From Salifodinibacter halophilus (lineage in GTDB: Bacteria > Pseudomonadota > Gammaproteobacteria > Nevskiales > Salinisphaeraceae): a stretch of DNA of 64,000 nucleotides. The notes beneath the pieces were generated by a model. The model saw only the letters and a list, made by a program, of their open reading frames with translations, was not told the DNA's origin and searched no databases. Of this stretch, positions 35,230 to 42,603 are shown piece after piece; position 1 is the stretch's first letter; every line of letters begins with the position of its first letter. Location of the stretch: contig JABEEB010000001.1 in NCBI GenBank assembly GCA_012999515.1, positions 1,612,001 through 1,676,000 of the forward strand, written 5' to 3'. The position numbers were made by a program, and so were the translations under genes.

Positions 35230-36168
35230 ATGGCTTCCACACCACGCCCGGGCGTCGCGCCCGAACACGACACCGACAACAAACACGTCGTCGAAGGCGA
35301 GATTACCTGGCTCGTCCGCGTGGTGGGCGCGGGCATCGGAGTGCTATTGGCGCTCGCGATCGTGCTCGGTGTGGTCACGGCACTGACCAGCTCCGCCGGT
35401 CCATTCGCTGCCGTGGCCGACGGCCTGCTGGTCGCAGAGATCGTGTTCGCCGCCATTCTCATCATGCTCGGCAGTATGGTGGAAAGCTACGGTTTCGGCC
35501 TGGCGCTCGGCACGCACTGGCCGTACACGAAAAACATTCTGCTGCTCACACTGGCCGGTGACCCCGAAGCCGCGCACCGGCTGGTGGCCACGCTCGTGGG
35601 GCTGGTGGCCGTCGCACTCTGTGTGGTCGACCCAATCTCCCAGAACTTCGTGGGGCTCGGGCTCATTGTGGCCACAGCACTGTTCGGAATGGGCACGCTG
35701 TACGTTCTGGCCGGGCGCGCACCGGCGTTCGTCCACGGCACGCACGGGTTGTTGGCCTACGCCGTGTTCATTGTTTACCTGGTCGAACTTGCCCATCCAT
35801 CAACCTCGATCCTGGGTTATCTCGGTGACGTCGACCCGATCCGTTCCATCCTTTTCGCGGTTTTCATGGGCGGCATGGTGACCGGCCATCGCGGCTTCGG
35901 TCAGCCGATTGGCTCGTTCGTAACGCCGCAACGCCCAGCCCAGTGGGTGTTTGTCGTCCATGGCTTATCGGCGCTGCTGGTCATCGGCATCCTCGGCTGG
36001 ACCATGCCGGCCTATCCGGTCGCTTTCTTGCTGGCTGTCATACAGACAGCGGTCGGCTTTGGTGTATTCCACGCGGTCAACTTCAAACCCAAAGCACCGG
36101 GCACGATGGTGGCCTTTCATCAGACGATGGCCCTGTTGATTGCGACGGCCGTTATCATGCAGTGGTAG
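35230..36168 (+). CDS. Cox15/CtaA-like membrane protein (heme A synthase fold)
   Basis: A 312-residue protein with about nine membrane helices. It shows the two-bundle pattern of heme A synthases: the loop ...SMVESYGFGLALGTHWP resembles the Cox15 SxGxGLxxxxWP region, followed by an E-x-x-H (Glu113, His116 in EAAHRLVATLVG), and further intramembrane histidines His172 (THGLLAY), His244 (VHGLSAL) and His297 (FHQTMAL), the four His positions that bind heme in CtaA. I infer heme binding, not catalysis: bo3 oxidase needs heme O and no oxidase using heme A is present here. Seven bases after the nucleotidase gene. Confidence 0.6.
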   Translation: MASTPRPGVAPEHDTDNKHVVEGEITWLVRVVGAGIGVLLALAIVLGVVTALTSSAGPFAAVADGLLVAEIVFAAILIMLGSMVESYGFGLALGTHWPYTKNILLLTLAGDPEAAHRLVATLVGLVAVALCVVDPISQNFVGLGLIVATALFGMGTLYVLAGRAPAFVHGTHGLLAYAVFIVYLVELAHPSTSILGYLGDVDPIRSILFAVFMGGMVTGHRGFGQPIGSFVTPQRPAQWVFVVHGLSALLVIGILGWTMPAYPVAFLLAVIQTAVGFGVFHAVNFKPKAPGTMVAFHQTMALLIATAVIMQW

Positions 36169-36213
36169 ACCACCAACACCCGGCGCCGGCCGGGCGAGGC
36201 CAAGCTGAATCAT

Positions 36214-36834
36214 ATGCGTTTCTACGAAAAACACGCCGCGCCCAATCCACGCCGAGCCCGGTTTTTCATGGCCGAAAAAGGGGTGGACTTGGACGCCGTC
36301 GAGTTCGTGGAACTCGATCTCGCGGCCGGTGACAACCTGACCGAAGACTTCGCGCGCAAGAACCCAATGCTCGGCGTGCCGGTCCTCGAGTTTGCTGATG
36401 GCACCTGCATCAGCGAGTCGGTCGCGATCAGTCGCTATTTCGAAACCCTGCACCCCGAACCGGCATTGATGGGCGGCGATGCGCGCGATCAAGCACACGT
36501 CACGATGTGGCAGCGCCGCATCGAACTCGGCCTGCTGCTACCGACCGTCATGGCCTTTCGCCACACTACGGGGCGGTTCGCCGATCGCGAAGAACTCTGC
36601 CCCGAATACGGCCGCATCAGCTTCGACAAGGCGAAAGCGATGTTCGGCTTTTTGAACGAGCATCTGGCCGATAACCAATACGTCGCCGGTGAGGTGTTTT
36701 CCATCGCCGATATCACCGCTGTCTGCGCAGTCGACTTCGCTGCCAGAGCCGTCGACTTGTCGATCGGCGACGCACAGCCGCATTTGCATCGCTGGTACGA
36801 CACGGTCTCGGCGCGGCCCGCGGCAAAAGCCTGA
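36214..36834 (+). CDS. Glutathione S-transferase family protein
   Basis: A 206-residue cytosolic protein with an N-terminal thioredoxin-fold domain (residues 1-78) and a helical C-terminal domain. MRFYEKHAAPNPRRARFF is the family start; PVLEFADGTCISESVAISRYFE contains the cis-Pro and the Ser-containing glutathione motif. The catalytic Ser/Tyr/Cys is unclear; Tyr4 may be a candidate. Fourth gene from the porin terminator onward and only 45 bases after the Cox15-like gene, so probably in the same transcript. Confidence 0.85.
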   Translation: MRFYEKHAAPNPRRARFFMAEKGVDLDAVEFVELDLAAGDNLTEDFARKNPMLGVPVLEFADGTCISESVAISRYFETLHPEPALMGGDARDQAHVTMWQRRIELGLLLPTVMAFRHTTGRFADREELCPEYGRISFDKAKAMFGFLNEHLADNQYVAGEVFSIADITAVCAVDFAARAVDLSIGDAQPHLHRWYDTVSARPAAKA

Positions 36835-36852
36835 TAACGTTAAGCGCAACCG

Positions 36853-37575
36853 ATGAATACCGAATCCATCCTCGAGGGCGGCACGCCCGAAGTCATCGCC
36901 GTAGTCACCGACATCGACAACACGCTCGGCGTGGCGACCGATGAAACCGAGACACTATCGGCCTACACCCAACGTGCGTTGGCCGATTGGCTGCGTACGC
37001 GCGACAACCACGGCACGATCGAAACCCTGCGCGAGGCACTAGCCGCCGAGTCCATACCAACCGATATGGAATCGCTGGTCGACACGGCTTACGCCTGGAT
37101 TCGCGACCAACGACAGTCACCCGCGCTCGAGGCTGTACTCGGCGCATTCTGGCGCGACGCTTATGCTGTCGAGGCGCTGGATAATACGCTATCCACCGAT
37201 GCCGTTGCCCAGCTTGAGTTCTGGGCCGAGGATCGACGCGCTCTTTTCATCTATGCCGAACGACCACGTGTGGCCCAACAGGCGCTGATCGCGCACACCG
37301 ATCACGGCGATTTGGCACCACTTTTCGCCGGTTTTTTCGATACGCGCATGGGCCCGTCAACTGATCCAGCGACCTATAACACCATCGCCGCAGCGCTCGG
37401 CGAGATTCCCGCCAGTCTATTGTTCGTTTCCGCCGATGGCGAGCGATTGGACGCCGCGAAGTCTGCCGGCTGGCAAACCTGTTTCCTTGTTCGGGACGAC
37501 GATACGGCCGATCACGCGCACGAAAACGGGCAGCACGCGGTCGTTGATTCGTTTGCAGCTATCGAACTGGTATAG
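36853..37575 (+). CDS. Enolase-phosphatase E1 (MtnC)-like HAD protein with degenerate motifs
   Basis: A 240-residue HAD protein that aligns along most of its length with MtnC, which works in methionine salvage (WRDAYAVEALDNTLSTDAV, AHTDHGDLAPLFAGFFDT, GWQTCFLVRD are like the family). Motif I is intact (Asp20, Asp22 in VTDIDNT). The motif II serine (SSGS in MtnC) is replaced by AERP at 135-138, the motif III lysine is missing (GPSTDPATY), and the motif IV acid pair is shifted (VSADGERLD). So either inactive, or acting on another substrate. No other methionine salvage genes are near. Confidence 0.75.
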   Translation: MNTESILEGGTPEVIAVVTDIDNTLGVATDETETLSAYTQRALADWLRTRDNHGTIETLREALAAESIPTDMESLVDTAYAWIRDQRQSPALEAVLGAFWRDAYAVEALDNTLSTDAVAQLEFWAEDRRALFIYAERPRVAQQALIAHTDHGDLAPLFAGFFDTRMGPSTDPATYNTIAAALGEIPASLLFVSADGERLDAAKSAGWQTCFLVRDDDTADHAHENGQHAVVDSFAAIELV

Positions 37576-37752
37576 CCCTTCACACACAAAAACTCGCGTC
37601 TTTTTAAGCCAGGACATGCCGGCCAGGCCGCGTCGTCTTCGAAAGCGTGGGTTGCTCACTCTGTGCTCTGGCTGCCGCCCGCGTGGCCTTTGCTCTGTAA
37701 GCAGCCACGCTGCACGGCGGCTATTGATGCTCAAACGCGGCTGCTCGGTTGC

Positions 37753-39201
37753 TTACTCGGCATCGCCAGCGTGCCGCCGGCCGTAGCGATCGTCGAAACG
37801 CACAATGTCATCCTCGCCCAGATAGCTGCCGGACTGGACTTCAATCACATCCAGTTCTTCAGCGCCGGGGTTTTCCAAACGGTGTATCGCACCCAATGGG
37901 ATGAATGTCGACTGGTTGGCGACTAAGTCGCCGGTCCAGTCGTCACAAGTCACGCGCGCCATACCGGCCACCACGACCCAATGCTCAGCACGATAGTGGT
38001 GTTTTTGCAGCGACAACTGGGCGCCGGGGCTGACTCGAATATGCTTAACCTGAAACCGTGGCCCGGCTGCGATCTGCTCGTAGCTACCCCAGGGCCGATA
38101 GACCCGCGGGTAGCTGCTGGCTTCCGTGCGTGCGTGGTCTTTTAGGCCATCAACCAACTCGCCAACACGTTGCTCCTGATCGCGATCGGCGACCAATACG
38201 GCATCGGCTGTCTCGACGATGATTTGGTTATGGGTACCAAGTGCAGCAATCAATCGATTATTGCTGTAGACCAAACAGTCGTCGGCATCTTCCAGCCAGG
38301 CGTCGCCGCGCACGCTGTTGCCACGCTGGTCGGTATCCATGACGCGGGCGACGGACTGCCAACTGCCAAGATCGTTCCAACTCGTGTCCAGTTCGACCAT
38401 CACGGCGTTGCGCGTGCGCTCCATGACCCCGTGGTCGACCGACGCCACCGGGCTGGCCGCGAATGCGGCGGCATCGAGGCGCAAAAAGTCAAAATCCGCC
38501 GTGGCATTCGTATGAGCCGTGGCCACCGCCTCCGCGATCGCCGGTTCGAATGTCGACAGCGCTGCTAGATAGTCGGCGGCGACAAAGGCGAATATGCCGC
38601 TGTTCCAGTAGTAGTCGCCGTGTTCAAGGTAAACCTTTGCATCGGCCGTATCAGGTTTTTCCACGAAGCGCCTGACCGGTCTGAATTCCCCCGCGGCCGC
38701 TTCGCCGGCGTGGATATAGCCGTAACCAGTCTCCGGTCGCTGTGGCGGCACGCCGAACAACGCGAGCTGTGGTTCAGTTAACTGGGCCAGCGCGCTTTCA
38801 ACAGCGCTGACAAACGCGCGATCATCTTCGATGGCATGGTCGGTGGGCAGAACCAACAGGCGGACGTTGTCACCGTGCCGGGCACGGGCTTCATGCGCAG
38901 CGGCGGCCACAGCCGGAGCGGTACCGCGGGCTGCGGGCTCCAGCAGAATGCAGCCTTCGAAGCCCGCCCAGCGTAGCTGCTCGGCCAGTACAAAGCGGTG
39001 CTCGTCCAGGCCCACGAGAAGAGGCGGCGCTGCACTCTCGAGTCCGGCCACCCGCGTCAATGTTTGACCGAGCAGCGTCTCGTCACCGGTTGGCGCTAGA
39101 AATTGCTTGGGCCGCGCGGCGCGCGATAAGGGCCAGAGTCGCGAGCCAACACCGCCGGCCAGCAGAACGGGGACGACAACGCTTTCGGTAGCGTTTATCA
39201 C
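37753..39201 (-). CDS. manC: Mannose-1-phosphate guanylyltransferase / mannose-6-phosphate isomerase (ManC-type)
   Basis: Makes GDP-mannose for exopolysaccharide or LPS. The 482-residue protein has the nucleotidyltransferase start PVLLAGGVGSRLWPLSR, with FVEKPDTADA in the sugar-phosphate site, and a C-terminal cupin isomerase domain (LSLQKHHYRAEHWVVVAG). Length matches the bifunctional AlgA/XanB class. Its start overlaps the stop of dsbA by four bases, an odd pairing that suggests one transcript. About 180 bases before the next gene on the plus strand have no coding sign. Confidence 0.92.
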   Translation of the reverse strand: MINATESVVVPVLLAGGVGSRLWPLSRAARPKQFLAPTGDETLLGQTLTRVAGLESAAPPLLVGLDEHRFVLAEQLRWAGFEGCILLEPAARGTAPAVAAAAHEARARHGDNVRLLVLPTDHAIEDDRAFVSAVESALAQLTEPQLALFGVPPQRPETGYGYIHAGEAAAGEFRPVRRFVEKPDTADAKVYLEHGDYYWNSGIFAFVAADYLAALSTFEPAIAEAVATAHTNATADFDFLRLDAAAFAASPVASVDHGVMERTRNAVMVELDTSWNDLGSWQSVARVMDTDQRGNSVRGDAWLEDADDCLVYSNNRLIAALGTHNQIIVETADAVLVADRDQEQRVGELVDGLKDHARTEASSYPRVYRPWGSYEQIAAGPRFQVKHIRVSPGAQLSLQKHHYRAEHWVVVAGMARVTCDDWTGDLVANQSTFIPLGAIHRLENPGAEELDVIEVQSGSYLGEDDIVRFDDRYGRRHAGDAE

Positions 39202-39857
39202 TCCGACTCGCTGGACTGCCGTGCGCGTCGTGTCTTGGCGATTAGATATTTCGCCACTTTGAGCATGCGCTCGTTGCTGCCGGCGGCGCGGCCGCTAACC
39301 CAATAGCGTCCGGCGACTTCCAGGCTCGGGACCGCGCGCACCCCGAACCGGCGCATCCGTTTCTCAGCCTGGGTGACATTCTGCTTAACGGATTGACTGT
39401 CATACGCCTTCTTGAAGCGTTTGCCGGAGACACCGTGCTGCTTGAAAAAAGCACGGATCGTGCCGCGCGACTGCAGACTCCGATGTTGCTTGTGAATGGC
39501 ATCAAAAATCTTGCGATGCAGTTGATCGAGCACGCCGAGTTGTCGCTCGGTGTAATAGATGCGTGCATAGGTTTTCGCACCGCTACCGAATAAAACGGGC
39601 GAGCGGTCGAAGACGACGTCATCGCCAAGCGTTTGGATCCATTTTTCGAGCGTCGGCTCGAACTTGAAACAGTGCGGGCAGCTATATAAAAAGAATTCTC
39701 GAACCCGAATGGGTGCCGACGCAGACCGCTTTACAGGTTTATCGATGACCTTGTAGTCCTGTCCTGGTTGATAGCGCGCCACCTCGTTGCCAGCCATCGC
39801 GGTAGCAGCAGCCATCATGCCCGCCAGGGCAACACCTATAAATGTGAATCGACGCAT
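39198..39857 (-). CDS. dsbA: Thiol:disulfide interchange protein DsbA
   Basis: Periplasmic oxidase that introduces disulfides into exported proteins. The 219-residue product has a signal peptide (to about residue 22, ending AMA), the CxxC active site Cys60-Pro-His-Cys63 in LYSCPHCF, a helical insert and the cis-Pro region RAVPSLEV. The frame opens at 39875, but the ATG at 39857 gives a standard signal peptide. Next to engB, an arrangement also found in Pseudomonas (dsbA near engB and polA). Confidence 0.93.
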   Translation of the reverse strand: MRRFTFIGVALAGMMAAATAMAGNEVARYQPGQDYKVIDKPVKRSASAPIRVREFFLYSCPHCFKFEPTLEKWIQTLGDDVVFDRSPVLFGSGAKTYARIYYTERQLGVLDQLHRKIFDAIHKQHRSLQSRGTIRAFFKQHGVSGKRFKKAYDSQSVKQNVTQAEKRMRRFGVRAVPSLEVAGRYWVSGRAAGSNERMLKVAKYLIAKTRRARQSSESE

Positions 39858-39960
39858 ATCGTTTCCAGACAACAAAACATAAGCGATACGCTATGGTACG
39901 CCGCAATCCCCCCAGCGTGCGATACGATTTTCGACACGGCATCCGCCCCAAACGTTCAAC

Positions 39961-40605
39961 ATGCCCGACAACATCCCCGAATCCGCCTCATTTCAGCGGA
40001 TGGCCTTCGAGTGCTCGGCGCCCGAGCCGCCGGTTTTCCCGGCGGCCGACCGACCCGAGATCGCCTTCGCCGGGCGCTCAAACAGTGGTAAATCGAGCGC
40101 CCTGAACGCGCTATGCGGGCGGCGCAATCTAGCGCGCACAAGCAAGACGCCGGGTCGGACCCAGATGATAAATTTCTTCGCCGAGCCGACGCTACGCCTC
40201 GCCGACCTGCCGGGATACGGTTATGCCAAGGTTCCGGCCAACAAGAAAGACGCTTGGCGGGCGCTAATCGAGGCTTATCTGGCACAGCGCGAAACACTAG
40301 CTGCCGTGGTGCTGATCATGGACGCGCGACGACCGCTGACCGAATTCGATCGCACACTGCTCGCGTGGGGCCAACAATACGGGCTCACGTTCTACGGCCT
40401 GCTAACTAAAGCCGACAAGCTCGGCAACCAAGCGCAAATCGAAACCCGGCGCCATGTTGCTGACATCGTGGGTGCCGATGCCGTACAGCTTTTCTCGGCC
40501 ACGAACCGCCGGGGCGTCGACGTAGCGCGCGATACGCTGGCCGCGTTCGGCGCGGCTTCTGGATACACCGCAACCGATGACGATGGCCCTATAGACAACG
40601 GATAA
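39961..40605 (+). CDS. engB: Ribosome biogenesis GTPase EngB (YihA/YsxC)
   Basis: GTPase needed for assembly of the large ribosomal subunit. The 214-residue protein has the P-loop GRSNSGKSS (38-46), G2 (Thr in SKTPGRTQ), DLPGYGYAKV (G3) and TKADKL (G4), then SATN (G5). Length fits (about 210). It is divergent from dsbA; downstream is a structured intergenic region in place of the Spot 42/ErsA sites of other gammaproteobacteria. A possible hairpin at 40650-40674 could end its transcript. Confidence 0.95.
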   Translation: MPDNIPESASFQRMAFECSAPEPPVFPAADRPEIAFAGRSNSGKSSALNALCGRRNLARTSKTPGRTQMINFFAEPTLRLADLPGYGYAKVPANKKDAWRALIEAYLAQRETLAAVVLIMDARRPLTEFDRTLLAWGQQYGLTFYGLLTKADKLGNQAQIETRRHVADIVGADAVQLFSATNRRGVDVARDTLAAFGAASGYTATDDDGPIDNG

Positions 40606-40691
40606 GACAATCTGCGATTGTCGCAGTGCACTAAACGGCACATAAAATGCCGGCCGCATTGTAGCCGGCCGGCGTAACGTTAATCGAACCA

Positions 40692-40866
40692 CTTACTAAG
40701 AGTAAGAAGAGGTCTCGGTGATAGGGGGAGTACCACCGAGACCAAATCCGGCCTTGGGGAAGCCGGACGTTACCGCTCAGGGAGAAAAGCGGGTAAGCGC
40801 ATTGCTTACACTTCGTCTGACACCCGTGCCCGGAACGTGTTCCCCGGGTCAGGCAAATTTTTTTTA
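40692..40866 (+). ncRNA. Candidate CsrA/RsmA-binding small RNA between engB and dhaKL
   Basis: A densely folded stretch: SL0 CTTAC-TAAGA-GTAAG (40692-40706); SL1 10 bp with loop ATAGGGGGAGTAC (40711-40743); SL2 TCCGGC-loop CTTGGGGAA-GCCGGA (40747-40767); SL3 CCGCT-loop CAGGGAGAAA-AGCGG (40773-40792); SL4 GTAAGC-GCATT-GCTTAC (40793-40809); then a terminator. SL1-SL3 each expose a GGGA or GGGGA loop, the CsrA/RsmA recognition element. No open frame fits. The locus engB-(RNA)-polA is where E. coli has Spot 42 and Pseudomonas ErsA, although dhaKL is inserted here. Promoter is only weakly visible (TTGTAG at 40659; TAATCG at 40681). A leader of dhaKL is the alternative. Confidence 0.6.
40817..40865 (+). 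terminator. Intrinsic terminator of the candidate sRNA
   Basis: CTGAC pairs with GTCAG and inner GGAA with TTCC around a CGTG loop, with further CCG/CGG pairs between; eight consecutive Ts follow (40858-40865). It stands 84 bases before dhaKL, so it separates the RNA from that gene. Confidence 0.85.
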
Positions 40867-40949
40867 ATTCGCCATACGCCAAGGCACATGGCCTCGATGC
40901 GGTGATCGGCGTACGCTGGATCGGGTAGGCACAAACTCCGAACATTGGC

Positions 40950-42584
40950 ATGACACGGTTTATCAACGCCAGTGACACCATCGTTCCAGATGCTGTCACT
41001 GGCCGACTGGGCACGGGCGAGGCCGATCACGTCACCCGCATCGATGGCTTCAATGACATCCGTGTCGTCACGCGCCAATCGCCGGACCCATCGCGCGTTG
41101 CCGTCATCTCAGGCGGCGGCTCCGGTCACGAACCCGCCCATGCCGGGTTTGTCGGCGCCGGGATGTTAACCGCCGCCGCGGCGGGCGACGTATTCGCGTC
41201 ACCCACGGTCGACGCCGTGCTCGCCGCGATTCTCGCCGTAACCGGCGAGGGCGGGTGTCTGCTGATCATCAAGAACTACACGGGCGACCGATTGAACTTC
41301 GGGCTGGCGGCCGAACGCGCCAAACACCGCGGCTTGGACGTGGAGATCGTCGTCGTTGCCGACGACATTGCGCTTGGCCAAGACATCGACCCACGCGGGC
41401 TCGCCGGCACGCTGTTTGCCCACAAGGTCGCCGGTTACCACGCCGATCGGGATGCGCCCCTTGCCACCGTCAAGCACCACGTTCAAACAGCCCTGGCACG
41501 GACCGCCTCAATCGGCGTGGCCTTATCGAGCTGTGACCCACTGACCCAACCGCTTTCGGGACAACCGGCCCAACCCGAAATCGGCTTGGGCATCCATGGC
41601 GAACCCGGCGCCGAGCGCCTCGATCTAGACGGCGCCCAGGGCGCGATCGACGCCGTGGTTGAGCGTCTGACGCCCTACGTCGACACGGACGCGCCGCTCG
41701 CGCTGCTGTTGAATAATCTCGGCGGCGTATCGCCCATCGAGATGGACATCCTGGAGCGCGATCTGCTCGCAACCGAATTGGGCCAGCGCGCACGCTGGCT
41801 GGTCGGGCCAGCGGTTTTGATGAGTTCCCTGAACATGCCGGGATTCTCCCTCTCGGTACTCGCATTAACCGACGAATTGGAACAGGCGCTGACCGCTGAG
41901 GTCAGCCCGACGGCCTGGTCACCCGCCAAACGAGCAGGCACAACCAAGCCCAAGCCGATGCCGGACCTCGGCAAGGGGCACACGCCCGCGGCAGAATCGG
42001 AACCGGCCACCGAGCAACGACTGCAGGCTGTAATCGAGACACTGACCGCCAACCGCGCCGAACTCGATGCACTGGACGCACACGTCGGCGATGGCGACGC
42101 TGGAACTACGTTCGCGACCGGCGCCCGCGCTGTGGCACAAACACTCAACGAGACCGGCCTACCGCTGGCCAGCCCCGGCCCATTGCTCGCCATGCTTGGG
42201 CGTCTGGCCGAGCAGCACATGGGAGGATCCAGCGGCGTGCTGCTGGCGATGTTGCTGACCACCGCCGGCAACGAGGTGGGCAAGGGAAAAAGCGTGGTGG
42301 GTGCACTCCAGTGCGGCGTCGAATTCATGCAATCCTGTAGCGGCGCCAAGCCCGGCGACCGCACGCTTATCGACGCGCTAGTACCGGGCCTGGAGACGCT
42401 TGCACACTCGAACGATCTCGCGGCGGCGGCCCAGGCAGCCCGTGACGGTGCAGCGCAAACACAACACATGGCGGCCGGCGTTGGCCGTTCCGCCTATCTA
42501 CGCACCGAGTCGCTGGCCGGTCATCCCGACCCCGGCGCCATTGCCGTCGCGCTCGTCTTCGAAGCCGTTGCCGGCGCGCGCTAA
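40950..42584 (+). CDS. ATP-dependent dihydroxyacetone kinase (DhaK-DhaL fusion)
   Basis: Single-chain kinase that phosphorylates dihydroxyacetone (or a related triose) with ATP. The DhaK part (about residues 1-330) has GGGSGHEP (55-62) and the substrate-binding covalent His in GLGIHGEPG (His216). The DhaL part (about 350-544) has HVGDGDAGTT with the Mg-binding aspartates and GGSSGVLLAMLL. At 544 residues it belongs to the Citrobacter type, not the PTS-dependent three-gene form. The gene sits alone between the candidate sRNA and polA, which is convergent. Confidence 0.93.
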   Translation: MTRFINASDTIVPDAVTGRLGTGEADHVTRIDGFNDIRVVTRQSPDPSRVAVISGGGSGHEPAHAGFVGAGMLTAAAAGDVFASPTVDAVLAAILAVTGEGGCLLIIKNYTGDRLNFGLAAERAKHRGLDVEIVVVADDIALGQDIDPRGLAGTLFAHKVAGYHADRDAPLATVKHHVQTALARTASIGVALSSCDPLTQPLSGQPAQPEIGLGIHGEPGAERLDLDGAQGAIDAVVERLTPYVDTDAPLALLLNNLGGVSPIEMDILERDLLATELGQRARWLVGPAVLMSSLNMPGFSLSVLALTDELEQALTAEVSPTAWSPAKRAGTTKPKPMPDLGKGHTPAAESEPATEQRLQAVIETLTANRAELDALDAHVGDGDAGTTFATGARAVAQTLNETGLPLASPGPLLAMLGRLAEQHMGGSSGVLLAMLLTTAGNEVGKGKSVVGALQCGVEFMQSCSGAKPGDRTLIDALVPGLETLAHSNDLAAAAQAARDGAAQTQHMAAGVGRSAYLRTESLAGHPDPGAIAVALVFEAVAGAR

Positions 42585-42603
42585 AGGCGCGTGACCGCCG
42601 GCG

